IMG/VR virus record: IMGVR_UViG_3300028007_000006
Location: 1-35,044 of that record
DNA length: 35,044 nucleotides
Origin: a virus
Direction: 5' to 3' (one strand)
The notes under the pieces were generated by a model, which was not told the origin of the DNA, did not search any database, and saw only the letters and a program-made list of their open reading frames with translations. This document shows positions 14,889 to 23,294 of this stretch, piece by piece. How positions within the stretch are numbered: position 1 is the stretch's first letter; every line of letters starts with the position of its first letter. The translations under genes and the position numbers were made by a program.

Positions 14889-15478
14889 TCGACTTCCTCG
14901 ATCGAAAATCCGGCCCCGCCGAGCCGCATCCGGTCGATCGTCCAGCTCGGCGGGTCGCCGCCCAGCAGCCCCTCGATCGACGGCGCGAAGCTGACCGGCG
15001 CATCATCCGCCGGCACCGCGCGCAGCGGCGTCGTGAAGGCGAGCGCAGCGACCCCGCTGCCGTCTGCGAAACCCGGTGCCGCGGTCAGGTAAAGGCAGCT
15101 GCTGCCCGGAGCGCCGACCCCGACCCACTGGCCCGCCATCCAGGCTGCCCCGTTCGTCATGCCGTCGACGTCCAGCGCCATGCCCATCTGCCCTGCGCCG
15201 GCGACCAGCGGCGCACCGATCGGGCCCGATTCCAGCCCGACCTGCCGGATCTTCCAGCGCACGCCGTTCTTCAGCCCCAGCGACAGCGCCGCCGACCAGC
15301 GCCGCGCGTCGGCGAGCGACAGCGGCGGCAGCGCGACGTCGACCGCCCAGCGGTTGCCCTGCCGGTTGACCCGCTGTCCGCCGCCGCCCAGCAGCCCGGG
15401 CAGCACGCCGCCGAAATCCTGCTCGCGCCAGGCGACGCTCGCCGGACCCGGCGAGTCGGGAAGATCGACCAGCGCCAT
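14885..15478 (-). CDS. Distal tail-like protein
   Basis: 197 residues from ATG 15478, 5 bases after the tape-measure stop. The sequence (NRWAVDVALPPLSLADARRW, then GLKNGVRWKIRQ) resembles small distal tail proteins with a beta-sandwich that form the first ring at the end of the tube. No catalytic motif is seen. The assignment rests mainly on gene order, being the first gene after the tape measure. Confidence 0.6.
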   Translation of the reverse strand: MALVDLPDSPGPASVAWREQDFGGVLPGLLGGGGQRVNRQGNRWAVDVALPPLSLADARRWSAALSLGLKNGVRWKIRQVGLESGPIGAPLVAGAGQMGMALDVDGMTNGAAWMAGQWVGVGAPGSSCLYLTAAPGFADGSGVAALAFTTPLRAVPADDAPVSFAPSIEGLLGGDPPSWTIDRMRLGGAGFSIEEVE

Positions 15479-15482
15479 CGGG

Positions 15483-17960
15483 TCAGCTCAGCGCGCGCTG
15501 CTGCATGCGCCGCGACTGGGCGATCGCCTGGTTGGCGCCCATGCTCGCGATCGCCGGCGACGCTGCGGCGATATTGCTCTGCGAAATCTCGTTCATCTGA
15601 CGCAGCAGATCTTCGGTCACCACTGCGCCGCGCAGGTCGAAATAGGCGACCCGACCGCCGGGGCCATGGCCGTTCGCCGGCGTGATCGTCATTGTCTCGT
15701 CGCGCGAGACCTTGGCGATCGGCCGCCCGTTCATCGACAGCAGGTTGCGGTCGACCCCCGCCAGCCCGCCGATCTTCATAGACCCGCCCGTCGCAAAGCG
15801 CGGCAGACTGCTGGAGTTCCCGCCGGTGTCGCCGAATTTGAACGGGCCCAGGTCGAAGCCCTTGCCGTCCGTGAAGATCGATCCGAACTTGTCGAGCGCG
15901 TTGAGCAGCCCGCCGACGATATCGAGGATATTCCCCGACTGGATCCCGCGCGCGAATCGGTCGAGCTCGCGCATCGCGCCGTCGACCATCTGCGCAAAGC
16001 TTTCGACGACGCGGACGCGCGTGTCCTCGGCCTTCTTCGTCACGCGGCCGAGCACTTCTTCGCTGCTCGCGACGATGTCCTTGTTTAGATCCTCGATCGA
16101 CCGCGACTGCGATTCGATGCCGGGGTAGAACTCCTCGCCCGGCGCGGCGGCCAGCATGTCGCGGTGCAGGCCGAGATATTCGCGGCGCAGCGCCTGGATC
16201 GCAGCCGCCCGCTGCTCCTCGGTCAGCTTCGATTCCTGGATCAGCTTCAGCTGCGCCTCATATTCGCGGCGCGCCGCGTCCTCGGGAAACAACCGGTCGA
16301 GCACCGCCTGCAGCGCCTCGGCCTTTTCCTTCGCGGTCTGCGCCTCCTTGCTAAGGCCACCCACCGCCTTCGAAGCGCGGCCGACCGCCTTCGTGCCTTC
16401 GTCCACAGCGGCGACGCTGATCGGCGCCAGCTTCGGCGGATTGGCGGCATTGGCGATCTGGCGATCAAGCTCCGCGCGGGCGCGATACAGCGTGATGACC
16501 GCTTCTTCGGCCGCCTTCGCATCGGCGTCGGCCTGCCCGGCGCGCTTGCGCGCGTCGTTGAACTTCTGCTGGCCGGACGAGATACGCCCTCGCACGCCCT
16601 CGCCGGGCCCGCCGCCATCGGCAAGCGCCGCAGCCTTCTTTGCCTCAGCCGCTGAGGTGCGCGCCTCATATTCCGCGGCGAGCAGCTTTTTCTGTGCCGC
16701 GCGAAGGCGCTCCTCGGCCAGCACGCGCTGTGCCTGCGCCGCCTTCAGCGCGGCTTCGCGTTCCTTGCCCATCGCTTGGGCCAGATTCTGAGACGCGACC
16801 TGCGCGTCCTTCGCGGTCTGCCGCGCGGTCTCGAGCGATTGGCTGTACGCCTTCGACGCCGGTACGGCTTCCTTGGTGCGCGTCGTATAGGCATAGATCG
16901 CGCCGGCGAGCAGCGCGATCGCGCCACCGACGCCGGTGGCGATCAACAAAAGGCGAAGCGCTGCGGCCAGCGCGGCGGTCGCCGCGGTTGCCGATGTCAT
17001 CACCGCCGCGGTCTTCCAGAAAGCGACCTGGAGCAGCCCCAGCGCGGGGATCAGCCTGGTCACCAGTGCGACGGTCAGCGACCCCGCCGCGACTAGGATC
17101 GGCCCGAACGCGGCGGCGATCAGTCCCCCTACCACCACCAGCTGCTGCATGCCGGGCGAAAGGTCTGCGATCGCCTGCGCGACACGGATGATCGCATCGC
17201 TGATCGCGGGGAGCATGGGTAGCAGGATCGCGCCGAACTGCTCGGCGGTCTGGTTGATCGCGACCTGCGCCTGGCGCCATGGCGTCGTATCGGCCGCGGC
17301 CTTGGCTGCGCCGCCGAATTGTTTCTCGAGCTCGTCAAGAATGATCGCCTGGGCCTTCGCGACCTCGCCGGTCTTAACAAAGGCCTTGATCTGTTCCTTC
17401 TGCGCGGCGCTCAGCTGGACGCCCGCCTTGGTCAGCGCGGTGACGCCCTTGATCGGATCGTTCAGCGCCTTGCCCAGCATGATCGCCGCCGCCTGCGGTT
17501 CGCTCCCCAGGCGCGTCGCCATGTCGACCGCCGCCTGCTGTGCCCGGTCGAACACCTCGCCGGCGACATTGCCGAACGTAAGCAGATTGGCGGTGACCTG
17601 CTTCAGGATGATATCGCCCTCGAAAAGCGAATTCATCTCGAGCGCGTCTGCCTGCTTCGCGAGCTCCTCCGCCGTGCGGCCCGCGGTGTTGCCCATCGAC
17701 TTGATCGCCGTTTCGACCTGCGCCATGGCGGCTGCCTGTTCCTGCGCACCCTTCACGGCGGCCGCACCGGCGGCGAGCAGCGGCAGCGTGACGCCGACGG
17801 TCAGCGCCTTGCCGATACCCGACATCCGGTTGCCGAACTCTACGATGTCTTTCTTAGCGTCGTCGACCGACTGGCGCGCGCGATCGACGCCCTCGGTGAA
17901 TTCAGCGCTGTCGAGACCCAGGGTGACGCGCAGCGCACCGATCAGGCTTTTGCCTGCCAT
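15483..17960 (-). CDS. Tail tape measure protein
   Basis: 825 residues from ATG 17960 with a GAAAGG site upstream. Helical, Ala-rich N-terminus (LDSAEFTEGVDRARQSVDDAKK) with coiled-coil pattern, hydrophobic segments at about 273-300 and 335-358, a second coiled coil with abundant Arg/Glu/Ala around 370-470, and a C-terminal region with Gly/Ser. This is the standard tape-measure outline. Length suggests a tail of roughly 120 nm if the usual 0.15 nm per residue holds. It follows the frameshifted chaperone, as in most siphophages. Confidence 0.9.
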   Translation of the reverse strand: MAGKSLIGALRVTLGLDSAEFTEGVDRARQSVDDAKKDIVEFGNRMSGIGKALTVGVTLPLLAAGAAAVKGAQEQAAAMAQVETAIKSMGNTAGRTAEELAKQADALEMNSLFEGDIILKQVTANLLTFGNVAGEVFDRAQQAAVDMATRLGSEPQAAAIMLGKALNDPIKGVTALTKAGVQLSAAQKEQIKAFVKTGEVAKAQAIILDELEKQFGGAAKAAADTTPWRQAQVAINQTAEQFGAILLPMLPAISDAIIRVAQAIADLSPGMQQLVVVGGLIAAAFGPILVAAGSLTVALVTRLIPALGLLQVAFWKTAAVMTSATAATAALAAALRLLLIATGVGGAIALLAGAIYAYTTRTKEAVPASKAYSQSLETARQTAKDAQVASQNLAQAMGKEREAALKAAQAQRVLAEERLRAAQKKLLAAEYEARTSAAEAKKAAALADGGGPGEGVRGRISSGQQKFNDARKRAGQADADAKAAEEAVITLYRARAELDRQIANAANPPKLAPISVAAVDEGTKAVGRASKAVGGLSKEAQTAKEKAEALQAVLDRLFPEDAARREYEAQLKLIQESKLTEEQRAAAIQALRREYLGLHRDMLAAAPGEEFYPGIESQSRSIEDLNKDIVASSEEVLGRVTKKAEDTRVRVVESFAQMVDGAMRELDRFARGIQSGNILDIVGGLLNALDKFGSIFTDGKGFDLGPFKFGDTGGNSSSLPRFATGGSMKIGGLAGVDRNLLSMNGRPIAKVSRDETMTITPANGHGPGGRVAYFDLRGAVVTEDLLRQMNEISQSNIAAASPAIASMGANQAIAQSRRMQQRALS

Positions 17961-17993
17961 CGCTTCACCCTTTCCGTTCGATTGCTGTGCGCC

Positions 17994-18302
17994 CTAGTCG
18001 GGGGCAATCTCGACGCGCTCGGCCTTCAGGCCGAAGATCTGGCGCCACATCGCCATGTTGTGCGCCATCTGGACGTCGGACTGCGCCGGGCCATCGGCCG
18101 CGCCGGCCTCGGCCGCCGGCAGCAGCTCGGCGAAATCGGTGATGTTGCCGTTCGACACCAGCCCGCTGTGCCACGCGAGCCAGGCGCGGCGGCGCAGATA
18201 GCCGTCGATCGCCAGCACGACCTCGCGCGGCGTCGCCGGCCAGAAGTCGGCTAGCCTTTGCCCCGCTTCGCACCAGCGCTCGAGGAGCGCGCTCCAGTCC
18301 CA
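17994..18302 (-). CDS. Tail assembly chaperone extension, reached by a probable -1 frameshift
   Basis: From about 18302 the -1 frame relative to the preceding chaperone gene reads WDWSALLERWCEAGQRLADF, then WPATPREVVLAIDGYLRRRAW and on to KAERVEIAPD. This segment looks conserved (FWPATPREVVLAI resembles the second chaperone domain of gene transfer agents). The first possible start in this frame is a GTG at 18218, inside the conserved part; upstream the frame stays open without a usable start. Translation therefore probably enters by slippage from the upstream gene, as in the G/GT proteins of lambda. No canonical slippery heptamer is visible in the overlap, though GGC repeats near 18330 are candidates. 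Confidence 0.65.
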   Translation of the reverse strand, partial: WDWSALLERWCEAGQRLADFWPATPREVVLAIDGYLRRRAWLAWHSGLVSNGNITDFAELLPAAEAGAADGPAQSDVQMAHNMAMWRQIFGLKAERVEIAPD

Positions 18303-18661
18303 CCGCGTTTCCGGCCCGCCGGCTTCGGAGGGTTGCCGCCGCCGCCCTTCGCGACCGGCATCGATTCGGTATAGCCCTCGATCAACGCCTCGTTCACAGC
18401 GGGGTCGACCGCCATAGCCATCGCCGTCTCGGGATCGACGTCGGGATGATAATGCGCGAGCCCCGCGCAGATCAGGTCGCCGAGCACCGTCAGGCGTACC
18501 CGTTCGCGACCTTCCTGCACCGCCTGGATGTGATCGAAGGCGTCGAAGACCGAACCGCCAGTCGCGCGCTCGTAGGCGCGGATCGCGCCCATACCGAAGC
18601 GGAGCGTATAGTCCGCTCCTCCCCAGCTGAAGCCGACCTCGCCGGCGGGTTCGGCCTTCAT
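18251..18661 (-). CDS. Tail assembly chaperone (gpG-like, GTA family)
   Basis: 136 residues. The N-terminal domain (FSWGGADYTLRFGMGAIRAYERATGG) is typical of the GTA/siphophage chaperone family that binds the tape measure before tube assembly. The C-terminus is a basic, Gly/Ser/Lys-rich tail (KGGGGNPPKPAGRKRGG). The start overlaps the neighbourhood of the major tail protein stop. The 3' end overlaps the -1 frame described at 17994-18302. Confidence 0.8.
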   Translation of the reverse strand: MKAEPAGEVGFSWGGADYTLRFGMGAIRAYERATGGSVFDAFDHIQAVQEGRERVRLTVLGDLICAGLAHYHPDVDPETAMAMAVDPAVNEALIEGYTESMPVAKGGGGNPPKPAGRKRGGTGARSSSAGAKRGKG

Positions 18662-18662
18662 A

Positions 18663-19112
18663 TCAGGTCACCGCGCCCTTCGCGTCCATCGGACCGGTCG
18701 GGGTCAGCGTGAACGACGCGGTCTGCTTGCCCTTCACCGGCGCGTCGTCCGGACCATAGTCGCTGACATAGGCCGACAGCGGCGTCTTGATATAGCCGGC
18801 GGCGCCATATTCGTGGATCTCGACGTCCTGCAGTCCGCCATCCGGCGCGCAGGCGGCGATCATTGCCTGGTCGAACGCGTCGTTCGCGATATATTCGACC
18901 TGGATCGTGAACGGCTCGACCTTCGCGGTGCCGTCGGGGATGACTTCCTCCCAGCCGCCGGCGCTGTCGTGCGACGTCGCATCCTGCATTCCGCGCGTGA
19001 TCTTCGGCTTGCCGACATTGATCACCTTCGCGACGGCGCCGGTCTCGATATCGCCGCCCGCGGCGACGACGAAGATCTTGGTGCCGAAGGTCTTCTTGGC
19101 GTTGCCCGTCAT
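18663..19112 (-). CDS. Major tail tube protein
   Basis: 149 residues from ATG 19112, with GGAAGA upstream. Beta-rich sequence (KIFVVAAGGDIETGAVAKVI, VEPFTIQVEYIANDAFDQAM, KQTASFTLTPTGP) fits the tube proteins that polymerise into the siphophage tail. Position between the DUF3168 tail terminator and the chaperone is canonical. No Ig-like extension is present, so it is a minimal version. Confidence 0.8.
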   Translation of the reverse strand: MTGNAKKTFGTKIFVVAAGGDIETGAVAKVINVGKPKITRGMQDATSHDSAGGWEEVIPDGTAKVEPFTIQVEYIANDAFDQAMIAACAPDGGLQDVEIHEYGAAGYIKTPLSAYVSDYGPDDAPVKGKQTASFTLTPTGPMDAKGAVT

Positions 19113-19128
19113 CAACTCTTCCTTTCGC

Positions 19129-19533
19129 TCAACTCAGATATTCCCAGAAAAACTCATATTCCTGCAGGCGGCGGTACACGCGCGCGCCGCCGTCGAGCAT
19201 CTCGGGCTCGACCGTGAAGCTCGTGACCAGCGCGGCCTCGTGAAAGCGGACGCCGTCGACGTCGCGCAGCTGCAGCATCTCGGTGCGCACGGCATTGCGC
19301 AGCGCGATCAGCGCCGGCACCTCGAGCCCGAAATAGTCGAACTGCCACCGCGCCGAGCAGAGCCCGTCGGGCCCGCCATGATTCCATTCCTCGCCCGGCG
19401 ACGCCTCGGTCAGCACGATCGCCGGAAAGCCCAGCGACGTCGGCCTCTCGTCCAGGCTGACCGCCGTCCCGTTGGCGACGAGTGCGGTGATCGCGGGCAC
19501 CGCGAGGAGCCGGGCGCGAAGCTGCAGATCCAT
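19129..19533 (-). CDS. Tail terminator / DUF3168 protein
   Basis: 134 residues. The pattern LQLRARLLAVPAITALVANG at the start and RLQEYEFFWEYL at the end is that of DUF3168 tail-completion proteins, which cap the tube and join it to the neck. It starts one base after the end of the HK97 gp10-like gene region, within a densely packed neck cluster. Confidence 0.85.
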   Translation of the reverse strand: MDLQLRARLLAVPAITALVANGTAVSLDERPTSLGFPAIVLTEASPGEEWNHGGPDGLCSARWQFDYFGLEVPALIALRNAVRTEMLQLRDVDGVRFHEAALVTSFTVEPEMLDGGARVYRRLQEYEFFWEYLS

Positions 19534-19534
19534 G

Positions 19535-20023
19535 TCAGTCGGCCCCGCCTGGCAGTTCGATGCCGCGCTTCTTCGCCAGGCGCTCGACCCCGGCCCACAA
19601 TCCCAGCCCGATCTCGGCGGGCAGGTCCGGCGCCACGCGGCTCCAGGTCATGCGGATCACCGGATTGGCGGGCTGGTCGACCGTCCCGAATTCGTTCATC
19701 CACCACCAGAAGGCGGCATTCGTGCTGACCGTCCACACCAGCGCGGTCTGCCCGGGCGCCTTGCGGATCTTCTTCGTCGCCAGGTTGGTGGTGACGCGGC
19801 CGTAATCGGCTTCGGCCACCGTGCCGTTCTTCCGCTTCCGCCTGCGCAGCGTCGGGCGCGTGCCGACCGGCAGCGCCTCCTTGATCGCCGGCAGCACCTT
19901 GCGGCGCATGATCCGCCCGCCGACCTGCGTCCCGATCTTGTTCATCGCCTCGGGATCGGCGAGCGACGCGAAAACTTTCTCGAGCTCGTCAAACCCGTGC
20001 ATGCCGGTCTGCGACGAACTCAC
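19535..20023 (-). CDS. HK97 gp10-like neck/tail completion protein
   Basis: 162 residues. GFDELEKVFASLADPEAMNKIG at the N-terminus, a basic central region (RRKRKNGTVAEADYG), and FWWWMNEFGTVDQPANPVIRM are the hallmarks of the HK97 gp10 family. It helps attach the tail to the head. The start overlaps the head-closure stop by 4 bases. Confidence 0.85.
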   Translation of the reverse strand: MSSSQTGMHGFDELEKVFASLADPEAMNKIGTQVGGRIMRRKVLPAIKEALPVGTRPTLRRRKRKNGTVAEADYGRVTTNLATKKIRKAPGQTALVWTVSTNAAFWWWMNEFGTVDQPANPVIRMTWSRVAPDLPAEIGLGLWAGVERLAKKRGIELPGGAD

Positions 20024-20373
20024 GCCCCGGCCCCCAGCGCCGCCATGGCGGTGAACTCGATATCGCCAGAGCCGACCGGCGCCAGGCCGGTGATCGCGCC
20101 GGTCAACTCGAGCCCGGTCAACCGGTTCTTCACCGACACTTGATCGGCGATCGTCACCGTGCGCATCTTCGCGGTACCGCGCACCCGGACGGTGAAAGCC
20201 TGCCCGGCTTCGGTGCCCGCGGCGGTCCGACGCTCGGCCCCGCTGCCATAAAGCACCTTGGCCCAGCTCTGGCCGATCGGCGATGGGACGCGCACCTCGA
20301 TACCGGCGGCGTCCTGGCCAGGCACCATCCGGTAAAAGGTGGCGCGGTGATCATAATCTGCCGCGCCGCCCAT
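20020..20373 (-). CDS. Head closure / head-tail joining protein
   Basis: 117 residues. HRATFYRMVPGQDAAGIEV followed by SWAKVLYGSGAERR and a beta-barrel-like remainder (FTVRVRGTAKMRTVTIAD, DIEFTAMAAL) match the SPP1 gp16-like joining family. It seals the portal channel after packaging. Neighbours on both sides are neck proteins. Confidence 0.85.
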   Translation of the reverse strand: MGGAADYDHRATFYRMVPGQDAAGIEVRVPSPIGQSWAKVLYGSGAERRTAAGTEAGQAFTVRVRGTAKMRTVTIADQVSVKNRLTGLELTGAITGLAPVGSGDIEFTAMAALGAGA

Positions 20374-20393
20374 TGCCGGAACCTATGCGGCGC

Positions 20394-20801
20394 TTAAAGC
20401 GCGACGCCGGATTCGTGATACCGCACGTCCAGCACCGAAGTGCTGGTCGCGATACCGACGATCACGACATAGTCGCCGCTCTGCACGTCGGCGAGCGGGC
20501 AGATGCCGCCCGGGGTCGGCGACAGATAGTAGGTCGTACCGGCGACCAGCGTGGCGCCGATCGTGATCGGGCCTTGCGTATGCACCTGCAGCGGCTGCCC
20601 GTTGCTCGCGCCGTGGAGAGCAGTCCCGCCCGGCGAGCGCAGCGCGGCTGCGCCGTCGGCGTCCGCCAGCTTCCACTTGTTGTCGGTGGCGTCGAGATAG
20701 ACCTGCTGGCCCGCCGTGATTGTCGCGCCGGCCACGCCGGGACGGCTCTTCGCCCCATTGCCCGCGACGACGTTGGCGGCGGTAATCGAAAGATCGGCCA
20801 T
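20394..20801 (-). CDS. Decoration or structural protein, DUF2190-like
   Basis: 135 residues from ATG 20801. AGATITAGQQVYLDATDNKWKLADADG and PITIGATLVAGTTYYLSPTPG resemble the capsid-decoration or cement proteins seen in other phages. It is Gly/Ala/Thr-rich with short strands and no enzyme motif. Placement between the connector and the head-closure gene is unusual for a decoration protein, so identity is tentative. Confidence 0.6.
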   Translation of the reverse strand: MADLSITAANVVAGNGAKSRPGVAGATITAGQQVYLDATDNKWKLADADGAAALRSPGGTALHGASNGQPLQVHTQGPITIGATLVAGTTYYLSPTPGGICPLADVQSGDYVVIVGIATSTSVLDVRYHESGVAL

Positions 20802-20833
20802 GAAACTCTCCTGCTAGAAGGGGCGCCGCGTGA

Positions 20834-21412
20834 TCAGAGCGAGATCCGGCGAAAGGGGCGGCATAGAAATTCGAAGCCGAGCGGCAGCTCGGTGACGATC
20901 GTCCCCGACACCACCGTCTCGCGAAATTGGTAGAGCGTGCCGAGCATCAGCCGCGCGGCCGAGATCAGCGGCGCCGGCGCCTGCCCCGCGGCGAGGCCGG
21001 CGTCGAACTCGATCACCACGCCGCCCGATACATCGTTCGGCCAGCTGGCGCCGGCGACGGGCATGACGCCGCTCTGGTCGACGATGCGCAGGTCGGCGAC
21101 GTCGATCTCCTGTTCGGCGCCGACGCTGTCGAGATAGATCGCGGACTGGAGCCCGGTCGCGGGACGCACGCCCAGGGGCAGCGCATTCGAATATCGGGGA
21201 AGGCTCTCGGCCCGCCAGACGAGGCCCGTGCGCGGCCCCAGCACCAGGCCGGTATAATCCTCGACCGTCGCGATCGCCGCGTCGCGCATGGCCGCGATCA
21301 GCGCGTCATCGTCGTCCTCGAGGACCCGGAGCTGCTCCTTCGCCTCGGCGATCGGCAGCAGGGCTTCGCCATAGCCCTCGGGCAGCGCGGCGATATCGAG
21401 CGAATAATGCAT
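20834..21412 (-). CDS. Head-tail connector protein (gp6-like)
   Basis: 192 residues from ATG 21412. PIAEAKEQLRVLEDDDDALIAAMRDAAIATVEDYTG is the helical N-terminal pattern of the HK97 gp6/phiE125 gp8 connector family. The C-terminus continues with ISAARLMLGTLYQFRETVV, also typical. It forms the ring beneath the portal. A longer in-frame start upstream is unlikely because it is Arg-rich without motif. Confidence 0.85.
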   Translation of the reverse strand: MHYSLDIAALPEGYGEALLPIAEAKEQLRVLEDDDDALIAAMRDAAIATVEDYTGLVLGPRTGLVWRAESLPRYSNALPLGVRPATGLQSAIYLDSVGAEQEIDVADLRIVDQSGVMPVAGASWPNDVSGGVVIEFDAGLAAGQAPAPLISAARLMLGTLYQFRETVVSGTIVTELPLGFEFLCRPFRRISL

Positions 21413-21476
21413 CGCCGCCTCGCTTTCCGAAAGAACAAGGCGCGCGCGACCGTTGCGTCGCGCGCGCCTGTCAGCT

Positions 21477-21920
21477 TCAGGCCGCGTTCGCCACCGGGGC
21501 GAGATGCGGATTGCTGCGGATGCACACGGCCGACATCGGCGTCGGCGAGGCATGCGTCCCGCTGAAGTCGGCGAGCAGCTTCAGGTAGCGCTTGCCCCCG
21601 ACATAGCCGACGCGATACGCGGCCGCGGCGGCATGGGCCGCGGTCAGCGACTTGATGATGCCGCCGGTGCCGACCGACTCGAGGCCCAGGACATCGGCGA
21701 TCGTCACCGCGGTATAGGTGCTGTCGTCGTCGCTGTGGGTCAGCTTGTACTCGACCTTGTTGGTGCCGGTGAAGGTGATGCCGCCGACTCCGATCGAGAT
21801 CACGATCTCGGCGCTGTCGAAGCCCTGCAGGTCGATGGCGGGCGGCGTGTTGTCGGCGTCGAGCGCCGCCGCGGCGATCGCCACTGCGATCGACACGCGG
21901 CTGTGAAGATCCTTCTTCAT
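21477..21920 (-). CDS. Putative capsid-associated structural protein
   Basis: 147 residues from ATG 21920. Strand-rich sequence (FDSAEIVISIGVGGITF, NKVEYKLTHSDDDSTYTAVT, YRVGYVGGKRYLKLLADFSG) found in many alphaproteobacterial prophages directly after the capsid gene. No specific function is known. The preceding gene is the major capsid protein, so it may decorate or stabilise the shell. Confidence 0.7.
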   Translation of the reverse strand: MKKDLHSRVSIAVAIAAAALDADNTPPAIDLQGFDSAEIVISIGVGGITFTGTNKVEYKLTHSDDDSTYTAVTIADVLGLESVGTGGIIKSLTAAHAAAAAYRVGYVGGKRYLKLLADFSGTHASPTPMSAVCIRSNPHLAPVANAA

Positions 21921-21988
21921 GAATTCGTCCTTTCGAAAATCGGGAAATCGAAACCCGGGCGGGGATCGCTCGCCGCCCGGGCCCGCGA

Positions 21989-23269
21989 TTAGGTGCTGAT
22001 CTTCAGCAGCTTGATCGCTTCGAAGTTGGTGATCCCGCCGCCGACGCGCCGCGTGGCATAGAAATGCACGAACGGCTTGTTGGTGAAGGGGTCGCGCAGG
22101 ATGCGCACGCCGACGCCATCGGTGATGGTGTATGCGCGCATGAAGTTCGCGAACGCGACTGCGAATGCGTCGGCCGCCACCGTCGGCATATTGTCGTCGG
22201 TGTAGCACGGCTTGCCGAGCACCAGCTCGGGAGCCTCGGCCGTCGGCGGCTGCCACAGCCATTTGCCGTCGCCGTCCTTGAACTGGCGGATGGTGGCGAC
22301 GGTAAGGTCGTTCATCATCCACGCCGCGCCGGCGCGATAGCCCGACCTGAGGCTGTGGTAGAGATTGACCAGCGCGTCCGCCGGCGAGGCGGTCGAGGTC
22401 GGCACCAGGAAGCCGTCGGCCTTGCCCGACACCACGAAACCGGTCTTGCCCCAGCTATAGGAAGCGTTGGCGACCTTGTCGTATGCAAGGATCCCGCGCG
22501 GCTTGTTGACGCCGTTGCCGGTGATGAAGGCGGCGCCTTCCTCTTCGGCGAACTCGATCGCGATTTCCTCGGCCAGCCAGGCCTCGACGTCGAAGATCGA
22601 ATCGTCCAGCATGCGCTGCGTCGCCGCGGGGTTCGCATAGAGCTCGCCGTTCGGAACGCCGATCTCGCTCAGGTCCGGCGTGCCGGTTTCGGGGCGCGCC
22701 GACTTTTCGCCGACCCAGCCCGACGTGGCTCCGCCGAGGTTGACCGCCTTCTTGTAGCCGCCGCCGCCGACATTGATCACGCGAGCCGCAGTGCGCATCG
22801 CCGACACGACACCGAGCACGCGGTCGATGCCTTCGACCACCGGCGCCGGCACCAGGAAGCCGCCGTCCGGATCGCTGTCCGTGGTCAGCGCGGCGCGCAC
22901 TTCAAGCGAGCGCATGCCGGCGTCGGGCTCGATGCCACGACGCAGCAGCGCGTTGAACGCGGTGCGATGCTCCTGCGCCTCGGCGCTCAGGCTGTTGCCG
23001 GCGCCGCCGATGCGCGCGGCGTCGATCGCGGCTTTCGATTCGTTGACGGCCGTGGTCAGCGCGCTGATCTCGCCATTGATGCGATTCAGGGTTTCGCGGT
23101 CGACGACGTCGTCGGCGCGCCCGGCTTCCAGCGCGGCAAGGCGCGTTTCCTGGCGAGTCTGGAATTCGGTCAATGCGGTGTTGAGCGCGGCAAGCTGGCC
23201 CGGCAGGTCCGAACCATCGGCGCGCACGGCGACGATCCCGCGAGCGCGGGGGAATTTTTCCATCTTCAT
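21989..23269 (-). CDS. Major capsid protein, HK97 fold
   Basis: 426 residues. About the first 100 residues form a coiled-coil delta (scaffold) domain, presumably removed by the downstream-encoded protease. The remainder has HK97-family landmarks: DPDGGFLVPAPVVEGIDRVL, GVPNGELYANPAATQRMLDD, EEGAAFITGNGVNKPRGIL, and the C-terminal TDGVGVRILRDPFTNKP. It builds the icosahedral shell. Two ATG starts 6 bases apart (23269, 23263) are possible. Confidence 0.93.
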   Translation of the reverse strand: MKMEKFPRARGIVAVRADGSDLPGQLAALNTALTEFQTRQETRLAALEAGRADDVVDRETLNRINGEISALTTAVNESKAAIDAARIGGAGNSLSAEAQEHRTAFNALLRRGIEPDAGMRSLEVRAALTTDSDPDGGFLVPAPVVEGIDRVLGVVSAMRTAARVINVGGGGYKKAVNLGGATSGWVGEKSARPETGTPDLSEIGVPNGELYANPAATQRMLDDSIFDVEAWLAEEIAIEFAEEEGAAFITGNGVNKPRGILAYDKVANASYSWGKTGFVVSGKADGFLVPTSTASPADALVNLYHSLRSGYRAGAAWMMNDLTVATIRQFKDGDGKWLWQPPTAEAPELVLGKPCYTDDNMPTVAADAFAVAFANFMRAYTITDGVGVRILRDPFTNKPFVHFYATRRVGGGITNFEAIKLLKIST

Positions 23270-23294
23270 TTTGGGATACTCCGTGGAGCGCAGC

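Noticed and set aside
17965-18303. Open frame MGLERAPRALVRS in the tail chaperone overlap
   Set aside because: It is Arg/Gly/Ala-rich shadow sequence; the neighbouring -1 frame (WDWSALLERW) is the coding one.
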